A program made the position numbers and the translations under genes. Below the pieces are notes generated by a model that was given only the letters and a program-made list of their open reading frames with translations, searched no databases and was not told the DNA's origin. A stretch of 64,000 nucleotides of DNA from Dermacoccus abyssi (GTDB lineage Bacteria > Actinomycetota > Actinomycetes > Actinomycetales > Dermatophilaceae), in the NCBI RefSeq assembly GCF_034541975.1, contig NZ_JAVYJM010000002.1, one strand, 5' to 3'. Shown in pieces: positions 46,935 through 55,716 of the stretch; within the stretch, counting starts at the first letter, position 1; every line of letters starts with the position of its first letter.

Positions 46935-47555
46935 GTGAACCTCAAGCAGATGGCCGGTCGTGTCGCTACCTCCCTCGCGCGCGAGGGCATGAGGGCTCTT
47001 CTCGACGGGAGATCGCGCTCGGATCGCTCCGGTGCTGCGAAGCGATCGAAGGCGCCGAAGACCCCGGGCACCGTCGCGACGCCACAGCACTCACGGGGCG
47101 GCGGGCGGCGCTCGCCTGCATCGAACGCCCCCGCCGACACGGGCTATCGAGGCGACTGGCATGGCGCCCTGCCCGCCACGAGCTGGCAGGCGAAGGACGA
47201 CGGCCGTCCCGACCCCGGCGAGATCGTCTGGGCGTGGGTGCCGTACGAGGAGGACCACACCCAGGGCAAGGACAGGCCGGTGCTCGTCGTCGCCCGTCAC
47301 CCGCAGGAGGACGGCGTGACGCTCGCGCTCCCCCTGACGAGCAAGGACCACGACCGCGACGCCGCGCAGGAAGCACGAGCCGGTCGGCACTGGATGGACA
47401 TCGGATCGGGCGCGTGGGATCGCGCCGGGCGTCCGAGCGAGGTTCGCCTCGACCGCATCCTCCAGCTCGACGAGGCGTCGGTGCGCCGCGAGGGCACGGC
47501 ACTGGATCGCGGGATCTTCGGGTCGGTCATCGCCGCCATTCCAGGACGGCGCTGA
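46935..47555 (+). CDS. PemK/MazF-family protein with long N-terminal extension, no visible antitoxin
   Basis: A 206-aa protein. The C-terminal 115 residues look like the MazF/PemK toxin fold: PDPGEIVWAWVPYEEDH, KDRPVLVVARHP, and EVRLDRILQLDEASVRREG. The first 90 residues are basic, low-complexity and unlike MazF. No small antitoxin gene is found on either side, so it may be a solitary housekeeping relative. The start is GTG. Confidence 0.82.
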   Translation: MNLKQMAGRVATSLAREGMRALLDGRSRSDRSGAAKRSKAPKTPGTVATPQHSRGGGRRSPASNAPADTGYRGDWHGALPATSWQAKDDGRPDPGEIVWAWVPYEEDHTQGKDRPVLVVARHPQEDGVTLALPLTSKDHDRDAAQEARAGRHWMDIGSGAWDRAGRPSEVRLDRILQLDEASVRREGTALDRGIFGSVIAAIPGRR

Positions 47556-47622
47556 CCGAGAACGACGACAGGTCTGACCGACGCCGCTGACGCTGTCATG
47601 CCGCGCCGGGTCGCGAGACGAG

Positions 47623-48105
47623 TCAGTCCAGGCCCATCGACATGTGTTGGAACGGCCCGACCGGGCTAAACCCGGCCTTGCGGTAGAGCGAGTGGCCACT
47701 CTCGGTGGAGAACAAGCTCACCCACCCGGCGTCTTGTTCGCGACACCAGGCGAGGGCGGCGTCGAGCAAGGTCTTGCCGTAGCCGCGACCGCGGAAGACC
47801 AGATCGGTGCTCATGTCACCGAGGTACGCCGAACGCCCCGATCCGTCCGGTCCGGGAAGGTGCTGCTCCACGGACGTCGAGACGATCGATGCGAGCGGTG
47901 TGCCGGGGCCCGCACCCTCCTCGGCGTCGATGACGAAGCACGCGTAGTTCGGCGAGTCGAGCAAGGTCGCCGCGGCTGCCGCGCATCGCTCGCGCCACGC
48001 GTCGTCGAGCTCGATGTGCCATGGCCAACCGTCCTCCATGAGCAGGCCCTTGAGTCGGACGATCTCGGGGATGTCGGAGTGTTCGGCGCGACGGACGGTG
48101 ACCAT
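47623..48105 (-). CDS. GNAT-family N-acetyltransferase
   Basis: A 160-aa protein with the acetyl-CoA site DLVFRGRGYGKTLLDAALAW (Q/RxxGxG/A). MVTVRRAEHSDIPEIVRLKG at the start and a terminal LYRKAGFSPVG are typical of the family. ATG at 48105 is chosen; upstream codons in frame are not supported. The substrate is unknown. Confidence 0.88.
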   Translation of the reverse strand: MVTVRRAEHSDIPEIVRLKGLLMEDGWPWHIELDDAWRERCAAAAATLLDSPNYACFVIDAEEGAGPGTPLASIVSTSVEQHLPGPDGSGRSAYLGDMSTDLVFRGRGYGKTLLDAALAWCREQDAGWVSLFSTESGHSLYRKAGFSPVGPFQHMSMGLD

Positions 48106-48289
48106 GCGCCCAGGGTACGCCCCGGCCTCCCCAGCGTCGTGGCGCCCGTCCCCAACGCACAGAGCCACGCTCCGAAGAGGTTGTTACCGATACTCACAGT
48201 TTCCGATACCGCGCGTACCTACGATCAGGTAACCTCAGGGAAAGTTGGCCCGCCAGGGGGCCGCTCAACGATCCAGAGGAAAGGCCGAG

Positions 48290-49630
48290 ATGACTTCCAC
48301 GAACTCGAAGGCGTCGATCGCCGACAAGGGCCAGGCGGTCGCTCTTCGACTGTTGGCCAAGGCGGGCGGGCACGACCTGCTCAAGAACCCCGCCGTGCGC
48401 TCCAAGGTCGAGCGCGCGCTCTACAACGGCAGCAAGCAGGGCTTCAAGGTTCAGACCGCCGCGGGCCGTGCGTTCGTGAAGAAGAGCGGTTCGGGTGAGC
48501 CGGCACGTCCGGCCCCGACGAAGCCGCGTCGCGAGTTCGACCTCACGCCCACCGAGGACCAGGCGATGATCGCCGGCGTCGCTGCCGAACTGGCCGACGA
48601 GGTTCTGCGTCCCGCAGCCGCCGACGCCGACGGTGCCCGCGCCGTGCCCGACGAGATCCGCGCCCAGGCGGCCGAGATGGGCCTGACGCTCCTGTCCGTT
48701 CCCGCCGAGCTCGGCGGTGTCGCCGAGGAGCGCTCCGCCGTCATGAACGTGCTCGTGCTCGAGCAGCTCGCCCGCGGCGACATGGGTCTCGCGGTCGGCG
48801 TCATGGCGCCCGCCGCTGTCGCCGGTGCCATCGCCTCCTACGGCTCGTCCGCGCAGCAGGAGACCTACCTCCCCGCGTTCACCGACGAGAAGAAGCCCGC
48901 CGTCGCGTCGCTGGCGATCGCCGAGGCCGGCCCGCTGGCCGACCCGCGCAAGCCCGCTACGAAGGGTGAGCGCCGCGGCGACAAACTCGTTCTCACCGGC
49001 GAGAAGGCCCTCGTGCCGTGCGCCGACTCGGCGGATTTGTTCGTCGTCACGGCGGAGGTCGACGGCGACCTGCGCCTCGTCATCGTCGAGGCCGGCACCG
49101 AGGGTCTCAAGGTGAGCGACGACCCGGCCATGGGCATTCGCGCGTCGCACACCGGCCGCCTGCACCTGGAGAACGTCGAGGTCTCCGCGGACAACCTGCT
49201 CGGCACGAGCGAGGACGCGCTCGACGCGATCCGCCGCTCCCGCCTGGCGTGGGCCGCTCTCGCGTGTGGCACCGGCCGCGCCGTGCTCGACCAGGTCTCC
49301 CAGTACGTGACGGAGCGCAAGGCGTTCGGCGAGCCGATCGGCCACCGTCAGGCTGTCGCGTTCACCGTGGCGAACATCGCGATCGAGCTCGACGGCATGC
49401 GCCTGGCAACGCTGCGTGCGGCGGCTCGTCTCGACTCGGGCCGCAAGCCCGAAGCAGCCGCTGAGGCCATCGCGCACGCTCGCGCGCTCGTCACGAAGTA
49501 CGGCGCGCAGATCGGTAGCGACGCGGTGCAGCTGCTCGGCGGCCACGGCTTCGTCAAGGAGTTCGACAACGAGCGGTGGTACCGCGACCTGCGCGGCGCA
49601 GGCGTCCTCGAGGGCGGCGTGGGCGTCTGA
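48290..49630 (+). CDS. acyl-CoA dehydrogenase family protein (FadE24-like)
   Basis: A 446-aa flavoprotein. The first 85 residues are an extension (VRSKVERALYNGSKQGFK) not found in standard acyl-CoA dehydrogenases, then the usual alpha/beta/alpha folds. FTVANIAIELDGMRLATLRA and QLLGGHGFVKEFDNERWYRD are visible. It pairs with the next gene; in mycobacteria a similar pair is fadE24-fadE23. The catalytic base is not certain by eye (GVLEG near the C-terminus is the candidate). A GAGGA site precedes the ATG. Confidence 0.88.
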   Translation: MTSTNSKASIADKGQAVALRLLAKAGGHDLLKNPAVRSKVERALYNGSKQGFKVQTAAGRAFVKKSGSGEPARPAPTKPRREFDLTPTEDQAMIAGVAAELADEVLRPAAADADGARAVPDEIRAQAAEMGLTLLSVPAELGGVAEERSAVMNVLVLEQLARGDMGLAVGVMAPAAVAGAIASYGSSAQQETYLPAFTDEKKPAVASLAIAEAGPLADPRKPATKGERRGDKLVLTGEKALVPCADSADLFVVTAEVDGDLRLVIVEAGTEGLKVSDDPAMGIRASHTGRLHLENVEVSADNLLGTSEDALDAIRRSRLAWAALACGTGRAVLDQVSQYVTERKAFGEPIGHRQAVAFTVANIAIELDGMRLATLRAAARLDSGRKPEAAAEAIAHARALVTKYGAQIGSDAVQLLGGHGFVKEFDNERWYRDLRGAGVLEGGVGV

Positions 49631-49676
49631 CGCCTCGCTCCCCCACTCCCCGAAGATTTCGCGCAAAGGAAACGTC

Positions 49677-50912
49677 ATGATCGATCTCGAAATCCCGAAG
49701 AAGTTCGTTCCCCTCGTCAAGCAGGCCGGTTCGATGGCCGACGAGGTCTTCCGCCCCGTCAGCCGCAAGTACGACCTCGCCGAGCACGAGTACCCGCGTG
49801 AGCTCGACCTCGTGTCGGCCCTCATCGACGGAATGTCCGACTCGGGCGCCGGAAACGGCGCCGGTGCCTCCGGCTCGACGCGCGCCGCCGAGGACGAGGA
49901 GAAGCCGAGCAAGTCCGCCAAGAAGGGCGGCAACAAGAACGGCGCCAACATGAGCTCGGCGCTGTCCATCATGGAGACGTGCCGCGGCGACGTGGGCCTG
50001 ACGCTGTCGATCCCCCGCCAGGGCCTCGGTAACGCCGCCATCGCCGCCGTCGCGAACGACGAGCAGAAGGAGCGCTACGGCAACCGTTGGGCCGCCATGG
50101 CGATCACCGAGCCGGACACCGGTTCGGACTCCGGCAACATCCGGACGACGGCCACGAAGGACGGCGACGAGTACGTCCTCAACGGCGAGAAGATCTTCGT
50201 CACCTCCGGTGAGCGCGCCGAGCTCGTCGTCGTGTGGGCGACGCTCGACAAGTCGCTCGGCAAGAAGGCCATCAAGTCGTTCGTCGTGGAGCGCTCGAAC
50301 CCGGGCCTCAAGCTCGTGCGTCTCGAGCACAAGCTCGGCATCCGCGCCTCCGACACCGCCGCGTTCGTGCTCGACGACTGCCGCGTGCCGGCCTCCGACC
50401 TGCTCGGTGACCCGGAGATCCGCACCGAGGGCGGCTTCGGTGGTGCGATGCAGACGTTCGACAACACGCGTCCGCTCGTCGCGTCGATGGCCGTGGGCCT
50501 GACGCGTGCCTGCCTCGACTTCACGCGCGCCGCGCTCGAGAAGGCCGGCCACGGTCAGGACTGGGACGCCCCGATCGCCGCGCAGTCGTACGCGAGCGCC
50601 CGACTCGTGCAGATGGAGGCCGACTACGAGGCCGCGCTCCTGCTCACGCTGCGCGCCGCGTGGATGGCCGACAACGGCAAGCCCAACTCGATGGAAGCGT
50701 CGATGGCGAAGGCCAAGGCCGGCCGCAACTGCGTCGACGTCGCACTGTCGTGCATCGAGCTCGTCGGTGTCGACGGCTACGCCGAAACCGAGCTGCTCGA
50801 GAAGTGGGCGCGCGACTCGAAGATCCTCGACATCTTCGAAGGCACGCAGCAGATCCAGCTGCTCGTCGTCGCCCGGCGCCTACTCGGCCTGACGAGCGGC
50901 CAGCTCAAGTGA
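49677..50912 (+). CDS. acyl-CoA dehydrogenase family protein (FadE23-like)
   Basis: A 411-aa flavoprotein with MAITEPDTGSDSGNIRTTAT (FAD/substrate region) and the C-terminal ILDIFEGTQQIQLLVVARRLLG with the usual catalytic Glu region. Residues about 60-95 form a Lys/Ser/Gly-rich low-complexity insertion. It starts 46 bases after the first dehydrogenase and likely works with it as a heteromer. The substrate is unknown. Confidence 0.88.
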   Translation: MIDLEIPKKFVPLVKQAGSMADEVFRPVSRKYDLAEHEYPRELDLVSALIDGMSDSGAGNGAGASGSTRAAEDEEKPSKSAKKGGNKNGANMSSALSIMETCRGDVGLTLSIPRQGLGNAAIAAVANDEQKERYGNRWAAMAITEPDTGSDSGNIRTTATKDGDEYVLNGEKIFVTSGERAELVVVWATLDKSLGKKAIKSFVVERSNPGLKLVRLEHKLGIRASDTAAFVLDDCRVPASDLLGDPEIRTEGGFGGAMQTFDNTRPLVASMAVGLTRACLDFTRAALEKAGHGQDWDAPIAAQSYASARLVQMEADYEAALLLTLRAAWMADNGKPNSMEASMAKAKAGRNCVDVALSCIELVGVDGYAETELLEKWARDSKILDIFEGTQQIQLLVVARRLLGLTSGQLK

Positions 50913-50932
50913 CGCACTGACGAGTGCCAGAG

Positions 50933-50960
50933 GGGGCGGGTGTCTTCGGACGCCCGCCCC
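50933..50960 (+). terminator. terminator after the FadE-like pair
   Basis: A 12-bp GC-rich stem (50933-50944 with 50949-50960, one wobble) closes a TTCG tetraloop 20 bases after the stop. Confidence 0.85.
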
Positions 50961-51003
50961 TTCTGCGTGTGCACCGCCAACCGGGTTCGATCCTTGGGGC
51001 AAA

Positions 51004-51044
51004 GCAGAAGGGCCAGGACGAAAAGCGTGTCCTGGCCCTTCTGC
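51004..51044. terminator. second hairpin, terminator-like
   Basis: A perfect 16-bp stem (51004-51019 with 51029-51044) with a 9-base loop. It follows the TTCGATC sequence at about 50990 that resembles a tRNA T-loop. Between it and the next gene (51045-51181) nothing else is recognised. Confidence 0.7.
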
Positions 51045-51181
51045 CATTGGTGGACCTCCGTAGAGACTTTGAGAACACCTACCAAGCCCACAAAACAGTG
51101 CATTCCCGCTGGTCACGAGGGTACTACCGGACCCAGGTGAGGGCCGCTGAACCCCCTGTTAGGGACTCTCGGGGGCCGATC

Positions 51182-51523
51182 GTGGGTGCTGTTGGGAAAG
51201 TTCAAACATTTCTGACCCCGGCACAGATCGAGGCGTTGGTGGCGTCATATCGGGCCGGTGCGGACACCACCGGACTGAGCGTGACCTTCGGAATCCACCG
51301 GCGGACAGTGGTCATCCACCTCAAGCGGCAAGGCGTACCGCTTCGCCGAGATGGCCTTCCGGCGAGGCACATCAAGGCCGCCGTGAGGCTCTACGAGGAG
51401 GGCTGGTCACTGGCACGGATCGCCACCAAGTTCGGCACCACAGCGCGCACCGTCCGCACTCGCCTGCTTGAGGAAGGTGTCGAGATGCGCAAACCCTGGG
51501 AAAGCATGAAGCGGCCCGGCTGA
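51182..51523 (+). CDS. Hin-like helix-turn-helix protein
   Basis: A protein of about 113 aa with two successive helix-turn-helix units, LVASYRAGADTTGLSVTFGI and AVRLYEEGWSLARIATKFGT. The pattern resembles the DNA-binding end of Hin-type resolvases but there is no catalytic recombinase domain. Such stand-alone proteins are common on actinobacterial mobile elements. GTG 51182 is a guess; the frame is open to 50924 but the upstream part runs through terminator hairpins. It marks the start of the accessory region. Confidence 0.65.
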   Translation: MGAVGKVQTFLTPAQIEALVASYRAGADTTGLSVTFGIHRRTVVIHLKRQGVPLRRDGLPARHIKAAVRLYEEGWSLARIATKFGTTARTVRTRLLEEGVEMRKPWESMKRPG

Positions 51524-51537
51524 TGCCGGGCCGCTTC
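51508..51537 (+). terminator. terminator overlapping the end of the HTH gene
   Basis: A perfect 13-bp stem (51508-51520 with 51525-51537) whose four-base loop contains the TGA stop codon. Confidence 0.85.
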
Positions 51538-51551
51538 CAGTGAGTTGTCGC

Positions 51552-51935
51552 CTACGGCAAGGTGGTCCAAGGTCCAACTCCCCGGCCGGGTGCGTAGCCC
51601 ATCGGGACGAACTGCTGGCGCCGACGGGGCGACCGTTCGGCCAGGCACGCTCGGATCAAGAGTCCGACGCTCACCGGAGCCATGACGGCGAACTTGAGGG
51701 CGCTCCAGATCAAGGTCAGGGCGACGAGATTGAGCCATCCCGGGCCTCCGCGCTCGATGAGCGTGGTGATGAGGCTGGCGGCGTAGAGGTAAGCGGGCAC
51801 GAGCACCAGCGCGGCGGGGATGCCCCACTTGTGACCGCGCCTGGTGCGGATTGCGTCGAGCGCGATGTTGCTGGGTGCGTAGCAGCGCAGGAACCAGCGG
51901 ACTCGGGTGGTGAGGTTCACGATGAGCCGGAACAT
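51552..51935 (-). CDS. small membrane protein of conjugative-element type
   Basis: A 127-aa protein with two hydrophobic segments (IPAALVLVPAYLYAASLIT and WLNLVALTLIWSALKFAVM) and a basic C-terminus. The N-terminal pattern MFRLIVNLTTRVRWFLRCYA with DAIRTRRGHKWG is familiar from small proteins found beside TraA-type relaxases in actinobacterial elements (a recollection, not a search). The function is unknown. GAGAGGA precedes the ATG. It lies downstream of the relaxase, same strand. Confidence 0.65.
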   Translation of the reverse strand: MFRLIVNLTTRVRWFLRCYAPSNIALDAIRTRRGHKWGIPAALVLVPAYLYAASLITTLIERGGPGWLNLVALTLIWSALKFAVMAPVSVGLLIRACLAERSPRRRQQFVPMGYAPGRGVGPWTTLP

Positions 51936-52102
51936 TGGACAGTCCTCTCGTAGGGTCCGGCAGCAAGAACCTTGAAGGACCATCCCGACTTCGGAGGATC
52001 AATGCCTTCGCTCTGTGAGCGAAGGCGCCGTATGAAGGCTGCCTCGTCTATGACGATAGACCACCCCGCCGACAAAGTGCGACAGGCAACTGCAAGTCGC
52101 TG

Positions 52103-55100
52103 CTACAGGCCGATGCTGCGGGCGCTGCTCCGTGCCGCTTCCGGGGACGCGCTGCGTGCGATCTGGCTGGCGCGTTCAGCGGCTGCCCGGGCGCGGTTGG
52201 CGTCGTTGCGCTGCGCCTCGTTCTCGGGCTGTGCGCCCAGCATCGAGGTCGAGGTGATGCCGTAGCGGTCACGGTAGGCGGTGATGGTGGCGACCTGCTG
52301 GAGCCAACGCTGGCGTTCGCGTACGTCCGTTGGCGGCTTGCCGACCTTCGTCAGCCACGGTGCTCGCTCCGCGAGAGCGCCCTCGGCGAGCTCGATGGCT
52401 CGGGTCTCGATGAGGTCGCGGCGTTCGTTGAGCGCGGCACGCATTTCAACGGCCATGTCGCCTTGGGCTTCGGGGATCAGCCCGGCGATCAGCTTGGGTG
52501 CCTTGCGGCGTCGGCCGCCGGGAGGCTGCTTCGCGCTGGCCTCGATTCGGTGCCGGATCACGGCGGCAAGGTCGACGGCACCGTCCAGACTGCGGCGGCT
52601 GACGAGTCGTGGGAGGAGCTGGTCGACGTCGTGCCCGATGGCTTCGGCTCGTCGCAGGGCGGCGGTGAGCGGACCGAACGCTTCTGAGGCGAGCACAGCC
52701 TCCACCTGTTCCGTCGTGAGTGCGCTGGCATTCAGGAGGGTGACCCAACGGGAGCGTTGCGCGGCGCCGGCGATGGTCTCGTACTCGGCGGCGATCTGCG
52801 AGATCGAGGTCCAGCGCTCCTGCTCGGCTTCGATCATTTGGTGGGCCGAGAGCTCGACGCCGGAGTGCTGGAGGACGCCGTAGAGAACGGTGCGGGCGTT
52901 CACGTCCTCGGGGTGTGGTGCGACGTGGCTATCGTCGGGCTTGTCGAGGGCGACGTAGGCGATGTTGGAGTCTCGGCCACGGGTCATCGAGACGTACAGG
53001 TTCTCCCGAGTCGTCGAGGTTGAGACGACGACGTGGGCTGTGTCGACCGTGATGCCTTGGGCGCGGTGGGCGGTGATGGCGTAGCCGAGGTCGACGTGCT
53101 CGGCCACGTAGTTGGCTGGAAGTGCGACGGTGGCTGCCCATCGCAGTCCTTGGCGGCGTACGACGAGGGTGCCGTCGCCTCGCACGTCGGTGACTTTCCA
53201 GCGGTCGCCGTTTCGGACCCAGCCACCACGGAGGGACCGGATGCGGCGGTCGTTGTGTCGGGTGATGACGAGATCGCCGACGGAGGCCCGGGCACCGTCG
53301 GCGAGGACGGCTTCGCGGGTGGCGTCGGTGTCGCCGTCGAGGATGCGCTCGGCTCGGGCGCGGGCGTTGAGTGCTGCGACGGCTTCGCTGGACTCGGTGA
53401 CGAGTACGCTGGCGAGTCCGGTTTGAGCATCGGCGTGCCAGGCAAGGTAGGCAGCGTCGATCATCTCGTCCGTGGTGCCTTCGCGGAGGCGCTTCTCGTG
53501 GGAGTAGATGCCGATCGCTTCGACGTTGCCGTCACGGAGGTCGAGGGAGGCGGTCTTCTCCCATTCGTGGGTGAAGCGGTGGATGTCGCGCAGTTCGGGG
53601 GTGTCGTCGCGGGCGGAGGCGAGCAGGGCGAATGCTCCGCCTGCGTCCACGGACTGCAACTGTGCCCAGTCTCCGACCAACAACAGCTTCGCCCCCGCTG
53701 CGGTTGCGATGGCGGCGAGTCGGTCAAGGGTCCGCGTGCTGGCGAGGCTGGCTTCGTCCACGATGACGAGCTGGTCCTTGGTGAATCCTGCGCGTCCCCG
53801 GTCGTACTCGTGCAGCCACTTGGCGGTGTTCTCACACGCGATGCCGATGTCGTCGGCGAGCACCTGCGCGGCGGCAGCGGACGGGGCCAGTCCGACGACG
53901 CTGTTGGTGCCGTGCTCGATGCTCCACGCCGAGCGCAAAGCACGCATGGCGGTGGTCTTGCCCGCTCCGGCGGGACCGACGAGCAGGTCGATGCGGCGCC
54001 CAGAGGTAGCGATAGCGGTGAGTGCGGCTGCCTGCTGGTCGCTGAGCTGCTGACCGTGGACGGGACGGTCAGCGACGGCACGGACAACCTTGGCGGGCAC
54101 CGCAGGTGCCGTACGGTCGTCGGCTTGGGCGAGCAGTCGGTCCTCGGCAGCGAGGGTTTCCAGCGAGGAGTAGACGACCGAGCGCCGGGGCCGGAACACG
54201 CTCGTCCCGTCTTCGCGGCGGAACTCCGCCGGGCTCAGTGTCAGCTCACCGGGCGTGAGGGCGATGGAGCAACCCTCGGCCGCCTCGACGATCATCGCGG
54301 TGATCGCCTCACGGTCCTCCACGGTGGCGAACCGCCAACCCATCGTCTGCCTCGCGGCCTCAGCCCAGAGGTTCAAGTGCCGCCAGGTGGTGCGCTTCTC
54401 GCTCACCGCCGAGACGACGCGGGCGCCGACCTCGCCGATCAGGTCGAGGGGTACATCGTCGGCACGCAACACCTGTGCCGGTGGCCCGGTGGTGAGGTTG
54501 CGTGCCCATTGCGTCGGGTCTTCATCGAGCAGCCGGGCGGCGCGGGTGCGCCACGCTGTCGTCAGGTCAGCAAGTGAATGGACGTGCTTCTCGGGGCGGG
54601 TGGCAAGTGTGGCTTGGGAACGGAGCTTGATGACGGTGGTGCGTGAGGGTTGCCGTCCATAGAGGGCGACGTACTCGGCGATGCGGCGTTCCTTCTCGAT
54701 CTCGATGGCCCGGCCGCGTGCGGACAACTCGGTGACGAGTCGGTCAGGAACCCCGACGATCTCCCACGATGGATTGCGGTCCTCGCCACGGGGCGCGCTG
54801 TTCCCAGCCGATCCCGAACGTGCCGGTGAGCCGGTCGGCCAGCACCGCGTTGTAGTGCTCCGAGAGAGCAACAACGGCGGCGTGCATCGGGCGGCTGTCC
54901 AGGCTGCGCCACTTGCCATCCAACAGGGTCTTGACCTTGTTGCTGATGACAACGTGGGTGTGCAGTTGCGGGTCGCCGCAGCGGGAGTCCCAGTGGTCAT
55001 ACGCCGTCGCTGCGATACCTGCCACGTCGACCTGTGCAACTGCCCCGTCGTGGGCTGCAACACCGGCGCGAGTGGCGGCAACCTCGCGTTCCAGCAACGC

Positions 55101-55634
55101 AACGACCTCCGCAACAGCGGCGTGGTGGGCCTCGACCAGCATCTCCTGCGTGCCCGCGTCGGCGATGCCCCACAGCACCGAGACCGACTTCGGGGCCGAG
55201 AACGTGTAGTCGTAACCAGCGACCGCCCTGTTCTTGCCCTTTTCGGTCTCCTCAGCCTCGATCCGGGCGACCTCGACCTCGCGTTCCTCGCCGGTGAGTC
55301 CGGCATCGAGTTCAGCGACTCGACTGGCGATCCGGTCGGCGACGGACTGGTACTTCGGGAACGCCCGACCCAACTGGTCCCCCGTCAGCGGGTCGCGTCC
55401 CTGACCCAGCAGAAGCGCGAGCTGGTCCTCCTCAACCGGAGCGCCGGGCGTCAGTTGACCGTCGCCGAAGGCGTGAACACCTGTGCCGAGCCAGTAACCA
55501 GGAGGGGTTCCCGCCTCCTCGTAGTAGCGAGTCAGAGGCGTCGAGAGCGAGCGGTTTCCGTCCCCGGCCACGACCGAGCGCAGCAGGTATTCATAGCCAT
55601 CTCCGGCGCTCATCACGCGCATCGAAACCGTCAC
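52103..55634 (-). pseudogene. MobF-family conjugative relaxase-helicase (TraA/TrwC type), split by a frameshift
   Basis: The N-terminal frame (GTG 55634, MTVSMRVMSAGDGYEYLL) carries the relaxase domain with DHWDSRCGDPQLHTHVVI (HUH histidines). It shifts at the run of four G at 54790-54793. The second frame continues EDRNPSWEIVGVPDRLV and the helicase: Walker A LLVGPAGAGKTTAM, Walker B LVIVDEASL and AITAHRAQGITVDTAHVV. One base fewer in the run restores a single protein of about 1,177 aa, so this is either a recent mutation or a read error. The enzyme nicks and unwinds DNA for conjugative transfer. Confidence 0.85.
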
Positions 55635-55665
55635 AAGGCTCAGGTGCGCACTGAACCCCCTCGAT

Positions 55666-55683
55666 CTGCCAGACGTTTGACAG
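55666..55683. promoter_or_regulatory. candidate operator between relaxase and divergent gene
   Basis: The imperfect inverted repeat CTGCCA-N6-TGACAG lies in the 82-base divergent gap, 32 bases before the relaxase start and 33 before the other gene. It could bind a regulator of both; no promoter boxes are clear. Confidence 0.35.
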
Positions 55684-55716
55684 GCAAAGGGGAAGCGACG
55701 CCAATAGGATTGCTCC

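Noticed and set aside
52103..55306. 1067-aa open frame as a complete protein
   Set aside because: Its first 170 residues are out-of-frame sequence of the relaxase domain; the true protein changes frame at 54790-54793.
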